From an uncultured Oscillospiraceae bacterium (GTDB taxonomy: Bacteria; Bacillota; Clostridia; Oscillospirales; Ruminococcaceae), in NCBI GenBank assembly GCA_900546885.1, contig UREN01000036.1, forward strand, positions 1 to 23,168: a DNA stretch of 23,168 nucleotides, in the 5' to 3' direction. The notes under the pieces are model-generated. The model saw nothing but the letters and a program-made list of their open reading frames with translations. It was not told the origin of the DNA and ran no database searches. The position numbers were made by a program, and so were the translations under genes. This document shows, piece after piece, positions 14,892 through 21,753 of the stretch. Positions within the stretch are counted from its first letter, which is position 1, and every line of letters begins with the position of its first letter.

Positions 14892-15401
14892 TCACTCCTC
14901 AAACCATTGTTTTAAAAGGGGGCTTTTTTCCACCGTGCGCACCAGCACAAGCCCCAGCCCGCCCGCGCACACGGCCTGCCCAACGCCCACGGTGAGCATG
15001 TTGAACAGCAGCACGGGAATGCTGGCCGTTTCGGGCATGAAGATATAGGTGATTTCCAGCCCCACCACAACGGCGTTTATCAAAACGGGCGGCACGGCGG
15101 CCGCCAGGGGCAGGCCCCTGGTGCGCACATGGCGCAGCTTGCGGGTGGCCAGCGCCGCCGTCAGGGTGGCCAGTGTGCCAAACAGCATGTCCCACGGGCT
15201 CATGCTGAACAGGTTCGATAAAAAGCAGCCCACCGTCACGGCCCAGACGGCGTCCGGTGTGAAGATGGGAAGCAGCGTAAGCGCCTCGCTGACGCGGAAT
15301 TGCACCGGGCCGTAGGCAAGCGGGTGCTGCACAAGGCACAGGGCTACATAAATGCCGGCAATGAGCGCGGCGCGGACAAGGCGTTTTGTATTGTGTTTCA
15401 T
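14892..15401 (-). CDS. queT: QueT-family transporter (preQ0/preQ1 uptake), 169 aa
   Basis: A small integral membrane protein of the QueT family (COG4708). The signature GPVQFRVSEALTLLPIFTP lies at residues 31-49, and about five hydrophobic segments follow the N-terminal KRLVRAALIAGIYVALCLV (5-23). QueT is thought to act as an ECF-type substrate-binding component for queuosine precursors, relying on shared energising subunits elsewhere. ATG 15401 is the natural start (MKHNTKRL); GGAG is 11 bases away, and an upstream GTG at 15413 is an alternative. The gene has a long structured leader and divergent orientation to azlC. Cotranscribed with the HAD hydrolase. No queuosine biosynthesis gene is in this window, which fits salvage. 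Confidence 0.9.
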   Translation of the reverse strand: MKHNTKRLVRAALIAGIYVALCLVQHPLAYGPVQFRVSEALTLLPIFTPDAVWAVTVGCFLSNLFSMSPWDMLFGTLATLTAALATRKLRHVRTRGLPLAAAVPPVLINAVVVGLEITYIFMPETASIPVLLFNMLTVGVGQAVCAGGLGLVLVRTVEKSPLLKQWFEE

Positions 15402-15510
15402 AACAAGGTACACTCCGGCGATGAGATTTTGACCCTGCGGCCTCGCCCAGCTGCAGGGGTGCCCGCGCCCGCCGGGCGCGGTGGGCACAAAATCAATAAG
15501 TTGCCCAGCT
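15402..15510 (-). promoter_or_regulatory. structured queT leader, candidate preQ1 riboswitch
   Basis: The roughly 110-base leader read on the minus strand contains TGGGCA/TGCCCA arms (15482-15505), a very stable GCGCCCG/CGGGCGC hairpin (about 15465-15480) and a CCCTG/CAGGG hairpin (about 15433-15458). queT genes are a known target of preQ1 riboswitches (classes I to III; class III was described from Ruminococcaceae-type bacteria). I cannot match a consensus by eye, so the identity is inferred from the gene and the folding only. Confidence 0.4.
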
Positions 15511-15515
15511 AGGCT

Positions 15516-15521
15516 ATTATA
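15516..15521 (-). promoter_or_regulatory. extended -10 promoter of queT
   Basis: On the minus strand TGCTATAAT is a perfect extended -10. A consensus-looking TTGACA at 15530-15535 is only 8 bases away and cannot serve as its -35. Confidence 0.5.
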
Positions 15522-15563
15522 GCACACTGTGTCAAGTGCCTGCACTTCATTTTTGTGCCACCC

Positions 15564-15592
15564 TTGCACGTTGGCACAGGGCGGGGTATAAT
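15564..15592 (+). promoter_or_regulatory. sigma-A promoter of azlCD
   Basis: TTGCAC (15564-15569), a 17-base spacer and a perfect TATAAT (15587-15592). The start point would be near 15599, leaving a leader of about 118 bases before azlC. The leader has short GC-rich repeats (GCAGCCGCCCGCTGCGCGGC region, 15670-15689) that could form a hairpin. Confidence 0.75.
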
Positions 15593-15716
15593 ATACCTTG
15601 CATCTGTGCGTCCGGAGGGTATTGCGCCTTGTGCGGCGCCTGCGCAGGTGCCGCACAAACGTGTGCCCGGCAGCCGCCCGCTGCGCGGCTGCCGCGTATG
15701 CAGAAGGGGGTGCCGG

Positions 15717-16415
15717 ATGAAAGAAAAACTGTGGCGCGCGGCCTTTGCCCAAACGCTGCCCGTGCTGGCGGGGTATTTGTTTTTGGGCTTTGCCTACGGC
15801 GTGCTGATGCGCCGTGCAGGCTTTTCCACGCTGTGGGCCGTGGGCCTGAGCCTCTTCATCTATGCGGGCAGCATGCAGTATGCCGCCGTGCCGGTGCTGA
15901 CGGGCGCGTTTGACCCCATAGGCGCCTTTCTGCTCAGCATCATGGTAAACGCGCGGCACATGTTTTACGGCATCTCCATGCTGGAAAAATACCGCAGGGC
16001 CGGCAAGTGGGCCCCCTACCTTATTTTTTCCCTGACGGACGAAACTTTCAGCGTAAACGTGGCGGCAAAAGTGCCGCAGGGCGTGGATGAAACGGCCTTT
16101 TATGCGGCAACCAGCGCGCTGGACCATGCCTACTGGGTGGGTGCCACACTGCTGGGGGCCGTGCTGGGCGGTGTGCTGACGCTGGAGGTGAAGGGCATTG
16201 AATTTGTGATGACGGCCCTGTTCGTCACTATTTTTACCGACCAGTGGCTGGCGGCAAAGCGCCATGGGCCCGCGCTTTTGGGCCTTGGGGGCGCGGCGGT
16301 GTGCCTGGCCGTGTTCGGGGCGGCAAATTTCATGCTGCCCGCCATGGCGCTTATCACGGGCGCGCTGCTCATCTGGCGCAGCGTGGCCGGCGGGGCAAAG
16401 GGGGCGGCGGCATGA
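15717..16415 (+). CDS. azlC: AzlC-family branched-chain amino acid exporter, large subunit, 232 aa
   Basis: Large subunit of the AzlCD exporter (LIV-E family). Characteristic stretches are LPVLAGYLFLGFAYGVLM (14-31), the SLFIYAGSMQYAAVPVL segment (45-61), NARHMFYGISM (77-87) and SLTDETFSV (103-111). About seven hydrophobic segments are present. In Bacillus subtilis AzlC with AzlD confers resistance to 4-azaleucine and is taken to export branched-chain amino acids; other homologues export similar hydrophobic amino acids. ATG 15717 has AAGGGGG upstream and a family-typical N-terminus. The stop overlaps the azlD start (ATGA). Confidence 0.95.
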   Translation: MKEKLWRAAFAQTLPVLAGYLFLGFAYGVLMRRAGFSTLWAVGLSLFIYAGSMQYAAVPVLTGAFDPIGAFLLSIMVNARHMFYGISMLEKYRRAGKWAPYLIFSLTDETFSVNVAAKVPQGVDETAFYAATSALDHAYWVGATLLGAVLGGVLTLEVKGIEFVMTALFVTIFTDQWLAAKRHGPALLGLGGAAVCLAVFGAANFMLPAMALITGALLIWRSVAGGAKGAAA

Positions 16416-16741
16416 CGGCGGTGCAATGCCTCATTACAGCTGCGGCCATTCTGCTGGGCACTTTGGCCACGCGCTTTGCGCCCTTTGTGCTGCTGCCGAA
16501 AAACAGGCCTGTGCCCAGGCTGGTGGAATATTTGGGCGGCACGCTGCCCTATGCCGCCATGGGCCTTCTGGTGGTGTACTGCCTGAAGGACGTAGCCTGG
16601 CTTTCCGGCACGCACGGCGCGCCGGAGCTGATTTCCATTGCGCTCACGGCGGGGCTGCATGTCTGGCGGCGCAACACGCTTGTCAGCATTGCGGCGGGCA
16701 CCGTGTGCTATATGCTGCTGGTGCAGTTTGTGTTTGTGTAA
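16412..16741 (+). CDS. azlD: AzlD-family branched-chain amino acid exporter, small subunit, 109 aa
   Basis: Small partner of AzlC with about four membrane helices. The N-terminal third contains the family phrase LGTLATRFAPFVLLP (15-29), followed by a short loop with conserved Pro/Arg and LGGTLPYAAMGLLVVYCL (41-58). The length is normal (about 100-110). Overlap with azlC by four bases indicates coupled translation of the two subunits. The following gap (16742-16823) holds a 7-bp hairpin without a T-tract and no clear promoter, so the P-type ATPase may be read from azlCD transcripts. Confidence 0.94.
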   Translation: MTAVQCLITAAAILLGTLATRFAPFVLLPKNRPVPRLVEYLGGTLPYAAMGLLVVYCLKDVAWLSGTHGAPELISIALTAGLHVWRRNTLVSIAAGTVCYMLLVQFVFV

Positions 16742-16823
16742 GGCGCGCGGCGCATCTTTGTGCCGCCGGTGTGTAGTGTGTGCGGGGGCTGGCTCGTTGT
16801 AAGGGGTGAAGGAGGGAACCCCC

Positions 16824-19229
16824 ATGCAGCAGCAAAGCCCCGAAACTTCCGGCGCGCTGTGCAAAGCGTGCCCGATGGACGGCCTCACCCCGCAGGAGGC
16901 TGCGGCGCGTGCCGCGGCCGGCCTTGCAAACGAAGCGCCCAAACCCCTGACGAAAACCGCCGGGCGCATTGTGCGCGATAATTTGTGCACGTTTTTCAAT
17001 TTTGTGTTTCTGGCGCTGGCCGCCTGTTGTGTGGCCGTGGGCGCATACCGCGACACGCTGTTTCTTGGCATTGTGGTGATCAACGCGCTCATTGGCATTG
17101 TGCAGGAGCTTCGCGTGAAGCACACGCTGGATTCCATCGCCCTGCTGGAACAGCGGCCTGTGCAGGCCGTGCGCGGCGGCGAAGTGACAGATGTGCCGCC
17201 GCACGAGCTTGTGCTGGGCGACATTGTGGTGCTGAGCGCAGGCTGCCAGGTGCCCGCGGACGCCGAGCTGTGCACCGGCGAGGCCGAGGTGAACGAAGCG
17301 CTTTTAACAGGCGAGGCAGACAACGTGCGCAAGTGCCCGGGGGACCGGCTGCTTTCCGGCAGCTTTCTTTCGGCGGGGCAGTGCCGCGCACGGCTTACCG
17401 CCGTGGGCAAAGACTGCTGGGCCGCCCGCCTTTCGCAGGAGGCAAAGCGCGATAAAAAGCAGCGCTCGGCCATTATGTCTGCGCTGGACGGCTGGCTGAA
17501 GCTGGTGGGCCTTTTTATTGTGCCGCTGGGCGCAGCCATGCTGGTGCGCCAGCTTACGCTGGACGGCGCCACTTTCCGCTATGCTGTCACCAGCACGGTG
17601 GCCGCGCTGGTGGGCATGATACCCGAAGGGCTGTACCTGCTTACCAGCATTGCGCTGGCGCTGGGCGTTTTGCGCCTTGCAAGGCAGCGCACGCTGGCGC
17701 ACGAATTATCCTGCATCGAGGCGCTGGCGCGCATCGACACATTGTGCATTGACAAAACTGGTACGATTACCACGGGCAATATGCGCCTGGCGCAGGTGTG
17801 CCCCGCAGCCGGGCAGCCGCCCGAGGCCGCGCGCGAGGCGCTGGCCGCCTTTGCGGCGGTGCAGATGTCCCAAAACGCCACGGCGTGCGCCCTTCGCGCC
17901 GCTTTGCCAGGCGCGCCGCACTGGGCCGTTGTGCGGGAGGTGCCCTTTTCGTCTGAGCGGAAATATTCCGCCCTTGTGCTGGCAAACGGCCAGTGCTGGG
18001 CCCTGGGCGCGCCGGAAAAGGTGTTGGGCGCCCCCTGTGAGGACGAAGCCGTGCACGGCTTTCTGCGCCAGGGCCTGCGCGTTTTGTGCCTGGCCCGCGC
18101 AGGCGGCGCTGGCGAGGACGGCGCGCTGCTGGGCCCTGTGCAGCCTGTGTGCTGGGCCGTGCTGCGCGACGAGCTTCGGCCCGACGCGCAAACCACGCTT
18201 GCTTATTTTGAACAGCAGGGCGTGACGGTGAAGGTGATATCGGGCGACAACGCGCAAAGCGCCGCGCGTGTGGCGCAAAGCGCAGGCATTGCCGGCGCGC
18301 AGAATTTTCTGGATTGCGCGGCCCTGCCGGAAGAGGCGGATTTTGGCCCGTATTGCGAGGCCACGGCGGTGTTCGGCCGCGTGAGCCCCCGCCACAAGCA
18401 GGCCATCATCCGCGCCTTGCAGGAAAAGGGGCACCGCGTGGCCATGGTGGGCGACGGCGTGAACGACGTGCTGGCCCTGAAACAGGCCGATTGCAGCGTG
18501 GCCATGGCGGGCGGCAGCGACGCCGCGGGCCAGACGGCCCAGCTGGTGCTGCTGGACGCGCAGTTTTCGGCCATGCCGCACATTGTGCGCGAGGGCAGGC
18601 GCGTCATTGCCAATATTTCGCGCTCGGCCTCGCTGTTTCTGGTAAAAAACATCTTTTCGTTTTTTCTGTCAGCCATTTTGCTTGTGTGGGCCATGCCATA
18701 CCCGCTTCTTCCGGGGCAAATCAGCCTCATCAGCGGCGTGCTTATTGGGCTGCCTTCATTTTTGCTTACATTCGAGCGCTCGGATGTGCGCGCAAACGGC
18801 CATTTTCTGCGCGGCGCCCTGCTGAACGCTTTGCCCGGCGGGCTTTGCGGCACGCTGTTTCTTCTGGGCACGTCCGTTTTGGGCAGGGCGCTGGGCCTGC
18901 CGCAGGGGCAGATCTCGTCCGTTTGCACGCTGCTGGCCGGGGTAACAGGCCTGTGCGTGGTTTTCTTTTTGTGCTGGCCGCTTACAAAGCTGCGCGCTGC
19001 TGTGATGGCGCTGACAGCGGCCTGTTTTTACGGTGCCACGGCCTTTTTTCCGTGGATGTTCAGCATTGAAACACTTTCGGCGCGCGCCTGGGCCCTCACT
19101 TGCGGGCTTGGGGCCGCGGTACCCTTGGTGATGAGCTGCCTTGTGTTTGCGGTAAGTTTTGTTAAAAGGCGGCTTGCAAAAAAGGAGGAAATACCATATG
19201 GCAGTGTGCGTCCTGATCCCGGCATATGA
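16824..19229 (+). CDS. CtpE-like cation-transporting P-type ATPase, 801 aa
   Basis: An ATP-driven cation pump. Actuator loop LLTGEADNV (TGE at 162-164), membrane-helix-4 ion site MIPEGLYLLTSIALALG (265-281), phosphorylation site CIDKTGTITTG with Asp310, the ISGDNAQSA nucleotide region, and the hinge GDGVNDVLALKQAD (about 543-556). The overall pattern, above all the MIPEGL...SCIEALARIDTLCIDKTG stretch, follows the actinobacterial CtpE group, for which calcium uptake was reported in mycobacteria. No N-terminal heavy-metal domain, so not a copper/zinc pump. GGAGG lies 8 bases before ATG 16824; an in-frame GTG at 16806 is less likely. Its last 32 bases overlap the next gene. Confidence 0.93.
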   Translation: MQQQSPETSGALCKACPMDGLTPQEAAARAAAGLANEAPKPLTKTAGRIVRDNLCTFFNFVFLALAACCVAVGAYRDTLFLGIVVINALIGIVQELRVKHTLDSIALLEQRPVQAVRGGEVTDVPPHELVLGDIVVLSAGCQVPADAELCTGEAEVNEALLTGEADNVRKCPGDRLLSGSFLSAGQCRARLTAVGKDCWAARLSQEAKRDKKQRSAIMSALDGWLKLVGLFIVPLGAAMLVRQLTLDGATFRYAVTSTVAALVGMIPEGLYLLTSIALALGVLRLARQRTLAHELSCIEALARIDTLCIDKTGTITTGNMRLAQVCPAAGQPPEAAREALAAFAAVQMSQNATACALRAALPGAPHWAVVREVPFSSERKYSALVLANGQCWALGAPEKVLGAPCEDEAVHGFLRQGLRVLCLARAGGAGEDGALLGPVQPVCWAVLRDELRPDAQTTLAYFEQQGVTVKVISGDNAQSAARVAQSAGIAGAQNFLDCAALPEEADFGPYCEATAVFGRVSPRHKQAIIRALQEKGHRVAMVGDGVNDVLALKQADCSVAMAGGSDAAGQTAQLVLLDAQFSAMPHIVREGRRVIANISRSASLFLVKNIFSFFLSAILLVWAMPYPLLPGQISLISGVLIGLPSFLLTFERSDVRANGHFLRGALLNALPGGLCGTLFLLGTSVLGRALGLPQGQISSVCTLLAGVTGLCVVFFLCWPLTKLRAAVMALTAACFYGATAFFPWMFSIETLSARAWALTCGLGAAVPLVMSCLVFAVSFVKRRLAKKEEIPYGSVRPDPGI

Positions 19230-20268
19230 GCCGGAGGAGCGCTTTGCAGAATATGCCGCGCTGTGCGCACAGCGCGGCCCGCTGGTGGTCGTGGACGACG
19301 GCAGCGGGCCACAATTTGCCCCCATATTTGAAAAGATAGCGGCCCTGCCGGGCTGCACCGTGCTGCATCACGAGCAGAACAAAGGCAAGGGCGCGGCGCT
19401 GAAAACAGGGTTTGCCCACATCTTGCATTTTCTGGAGGATTGTGACGGCGTTGTCACTGCAGATTGTGACGGCCAGCACGCTTTGCAGGATGTGCAGCGC
19501 CTGTGTGCGGCCGTGCAGGAACAGCCGCGGGCCCTAAGCCTGGGCTGCCGCCACTTTGGCCCCGAGACGCCGCGCCGCAGCATGGCGGGCAACCGCGCCA
19601 CCAGCGCGGCCATGCGCATTTTGTACGGCATTGAACTGGAGGACACCCAAACGGGCCTGCGCGGCATCCCGCGCGGCCTGCTGAAAGAGGTGGAGGCCCT
19701 GCCGGGCCAGCGCTATGAATACGAGCTGGAGATGCTTTTATGGGCCAAACGCAGGGGCGTGCCCATGAATGTGCTGCCCATTGAAACGCGCTATTTCGAC
19801 AACAACTCCGGCAGCCACTATGACACCGTAAGGGACAGTTTGCGCATCTGTGTGCCGCTTTTGCGCGGCCTTGCACAGTATATGGCGGCGGGCGCGGCCA
19901 GCGCCGTGGTGGATGTGGCCGCCTACGGCCTGCTGGTAAGCCTTGTGTTCGGCGGGCTGAACCTGGTAGACAGGCTGATGCTTTCGGCCGTGCTGGCGCG
20001 CATCCTTTCTTCGCTGTTCAACTATCTGTGCAACCGCCGCCTGCCGCAAATGCGGCGCAAGGCGTTTTGGCCCACGGCGGCGCGCTATTATGTGCTGTGG
20101 GTGTTTCAGCTGGCCGGCAGCGTGCTGGGCACCTGGGCGCTGTGCACGGCTTTTGGCGCAAACGAGCTGCTGGCAAAATATGCCGTAGACATTCTGCTCA
20201 GCCTGCTCAGCTATCAGGTGCAGCTGCGCTGGGTGTTCGGCGGGAAAGGGGAGAAGGCGGATGTATAG
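19198..20268 (+). CDS. GT2 glycosyltransferase fused to a GtrA-like membrane domain, 356 aa
   Basis: Two domains. Residues 1-215 are a GT-A fold family 2 enzyme: LIPAYEPEE (6-14), VVVDDGSG (30-37), NKGKGAALKTGF (61-72), the metal-binding type ADCDGQH with Asp89 and Asp91, and EDTQTGLRGIP, as in polyprenyl-phosphate sugar transferases (DPM/GtrB-like). Residues about 220-350 are a four-helix GtrA-like domain (QYMAAGAASAVVDVAAYGLL, a central NYLCNRRL, and a final SYQVQLRWVF). Known family roles: a GT2 makes lipid-linked sugar and a GtrA flippase moves it across the membrane. Here one chain holds both, which suggests envelope glycosylation. AAAGGAGG is 9 bases before the ATG, inside the ATPase end. 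Confidence 0.92.
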   Translation: MAVCVLIPAYEPEERFAEYAALCAQRGPLVVVDDGSGPQFAPIFEKIAALPGCTVLHHEQNKGKGAALKTGFAHILHFLEDCDGVVTADCDGQHALQDVQRLCAAVQEQPRALSLGCRHFGPETPRRSMAGNRATSAAMRILYGIELEDTQTGLRGIPRGLLKEVEALPGQRYEYELEMLLWAKRRGVPMNVLPIETRYFDNNSGSHYDTVRDSLRICVPLLRGLAQYMAAGAASAVVDVAAYGLLVSLVFGGLNLVDRLMLSAVLARILSSLFNYLCNRRLPQMRRKAFWPTAARYYVLWVFQLAGSVLGTWALCTAFGANELLAKYAVDILLSLLSYQVQLRWVFGGKGEKADV

Positions 20269-20953
20269 CCGCGCGGTGCGCGTGCTGCGGGCGCTGTTCC
20301 GGCTGGAGGGCTGGCGCGCGCAGGGCACGCCTGCCCCTGCCCCGGCGGTGTATGTGGTGCATCACCAGAACATGGCCGGGCCCATCCGCGCTGTGGCGCA
20401 TCTTCCTCTTGAGGGGCATATCTGGGCCTTAGAGGTTTTTTGCAACGCAAAAACATGTTTTGCGCAATATTATGGCTATACCTTTACCAAGCGGTTCGGC
20501 ATGCCCAAACCGCTTGCCTTTGTGTGCGCCAAGCTGGTTTCCGGCGCGGTAAGCGGCATTGTGCGCGGCTGCGGGGCCATTCCGGTATACCGCGGCCGCC
20601 GCGAAATTGTCGAGACCATGCGCCTGTCTCAGCAGGTGCTGGAAAAGGGCGAGAACATCATCCTTTGCCCGGATGTGGATTATTCCAGCAGCGCCGCCGA
20701 AATTGGCGCAGTGTACGAGGGCTTCCTTCATTTGGAAAAGGGCTATCACCGCGCCACGGGCAAGCACCTTGCCTTTGTGCCGGTGGGCCTGTATGCGCCC
20801 ACAAAGCGCGTGCGCATGGGCGAGCCCATCCGCTTTGCGGACGGCGTGCCCTTTGCGCGGCAGAAGGCGCAGGTGGCGCTGCGCCTGCGCCAGGCCATCA
20901 CCGCGCTGTGCACGCAGCCCGAATTTCCGCCGCAAGAAAAGCAAAACAGTTGA
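20261..20953 (+). CDS. divergent lysophospholipid acyltransferase-like (PlsC family) protein, 230 aa
   Basis: Resembles the PlsC/LPLAT family in layout: an N-terminal YVVHHQNMAGP (31-41) at the place of the HX4D motif, CGAIPVYRGR (104-113) at the substrate-binding block, ENIILCPDVDYSSS (131-144) at the FPEGTRS block, and FVPVGLYAP (172-180). But neither His34 nor His35 is followed four residues later by Asp (Ala39 and Gly40 are there), and FPEG is replaced by CPDVD. It may be an acyltransferase with changed chemistry, or a non-catalytic relative. The ATG overlaps the glycosyltransferase stop by 8 bases, so the three genes are coupled. Envelope glycolipid assembly is a reasonable guess. Confidence 0.75.
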   Translation: MYSRAVRVLRALFRLEGWRAQGTPAPAPAVYVVHHQNMAGPIRAVAHLPLEGHIWALEVFCNAKTCFAQYYGYTFTKRFGMPKPLAFVCAKLVSGAVSGIVRGCGAIPVYRGRREIVETMRLSQQVLEKGENIILCPDVDYSSSAAEIGAVYEGFLHLEKGYHRATGKHLAFVPVGLYAPTKRVRMGEPIRFADGVPFARQKAQVALRLRQAITALCTQPEFPPQEKQNS

Positions 20954-20978
20954 AAACGGGAAAATTTTGTGTTATTAT
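20950..20978 (+). promoter_or_regulatory. sigma-A promoter of the flavin reductase-rubredoxin gene
   Basis: TTGAAA (20950-20955), a 17-base spacer and TATTAT (20973-20978). The -35 box overlaps the stop codon of the previous gene, so this gene is independently transcribed. The stretch is markedly AT-rich. Confidence 0.75.
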
Positions 20979-20998
20979 TGATATAAGTTATCAATAAT
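20974..20998 (+). promoter_or_regulatory. perfect palindromic operator
   Basis: ATTATTGATA (20974-20983) and TATCAATAAT (20989-20998) form a perfect 10-bp inverted repeat with a 5-base spacer. It overlaps the -10 box and covers the predicted transcription start, so a bound dimer would repress. The repeat contains TTGAT/ATCAA half-sites spaced 7 apart, so not a standard FNR site (spacing 4); a metal- or redox-sensing Fur/PerR-like or Rex-like repressor is possible. No candidate repressor lies in the window. Confidence 0.75.
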
Positions 20999-21027
20999 GA
21001 TGCTTGTGCGGAAAGGAAGAGAACGGG

Positions 21028-21657
21028 ATGGATTTGAAAGCATTTTATTCTCTAAGCTGTGGGCTGTATCTGGTTGGTGCCACCCACGAAGGAAAAGATT
21101 ACGGCTGTGTGGTAAACACCGTCACCCAGGTGACGGCCGAACCCGCGAAACTGATGGTGGCCATCAATAAGCAGAATGCCACCACGTCTGCCGTGCTGGC
21201 AAGCGGGCGCTTTGAGGCCGCCGTGCTGTGCGAGACGGCCCCCATGGAGCTGATTGGCACTTTCGGCTTTCAAACCAGCCGCGAGACAGATAAATTTGCA
21301 CCGTTCCAAACGGCGCGGGACGCGCACGGTGTGCCCTATGTAACGCAGGATACAGCCGCCCATTTCAGCTGCAAAGTGGTGGATACGCTGGATGCAGGCA
21401 CCCACATGCTCATCATTGGCCTTGTGGAAGATGCCGAAACGCTGAGCACCGGCGCCCCTATGACGTATGCCTATTACCACAAGGTGAAAAACGGCCTTAC
21501 GCCGCCCAAAGCGGCCAGCTATCAGCCGCCGCAGCAGAAGAAAGCGGGCGGCTGGCGCTGCAAGGTGTGCGGCTATATCCACGAGGGCGAAACGCTTCCC
21601 GATGGGTTCCGGTGCCCCATTTGCGGCCAGCCCGCCAGCGTGTTTGAAAAGCTGTAA
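21028..21657 (+). CDS. flavin reductase-like flavoprotein with C-terminal rubredoxin domain, 209 aa
   Basis: Residues 1-160 are a flavin reductase-like FMN-binding split barrel (LSCGLYLVGATHEGKDYGCVVNTV split as SCGLYLVGATHEGK and DYGCVVNTVTQVT, then PAKLMVAINKQNATT), as in high-molecular-weight rubredoxin proteins. After a Pro/Gln/Lys linker (159-173) comes a short rubredoxin-like iron site: Cys178, Cys181 (CKVCGY) and Cys196, Cys199 (CPICG), 14 residues between pairs, which is the rubrerythrin-type spacing. Such proteins (Hrb in Moorella) pass electrons from NAD(P)H donors to flavodiiron proteins during O2/NO detoxification. The start MDLKAF has AAAGGAAGAG upstream. It has its own promoter and operator and is followed by a GC-rich hairpin. 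Confidence 0.94.
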   Translation: MDLKAFYSLSCGLYLVGATHEGKDYGCVVNTVTQVTAEPAKLMVAINKQNATTSAVLASGRFEAAVLCETAPMELIGTFGFQTSRETDKFAPFQTARDAHGVPYVTQDTAAHFSCKVVDTLDAGTHMLIIGLVEDAETLSTGAPMTYAYYHKVKNGLTPPKAASYQPPQQKKAGGWRCKVCGYIHEGETLPDGFRCPICGQPASVFEKL

Positions 21658-21693
21658 CAGGCAGGCGCCCCATCTTGTGCACAACAAAAATAC

Positions 21694-21722
21694 GCGCGGC
21701 AGCCTTTAAAAGGCTGCCGCGT
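21694..21722. terminator. bidirectional terminator between convergent genes
   Basis: GCGGCAGCCTTT (21696-21707) pairs with AAAGGCTGCCGC (21709-21720), with further pairs outward. On the minus strand the hairpin is followed by ATTTTTGTTG; on the plus strand by GTATTGGTTTG. It lies between the flavoprotein stop (21657) and the ADH stop (21754). Confidence 0.7.
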
Positions 21723-21753
21723 GTATTGGTTTGTGTGGCAGGGTGCCAGCGGG

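Noticed and set aside
15530..15535. Consensus TTGACA as -35 of queT
   Set aside because: Only 8 bases from the TATAAT; no -10 hexamer at 17 bases from it.
16742..16823. 7-bp hairpin as terminator after azlD
   Set aside because: No T-tract follows; read-through to the ATPase is equally likely.
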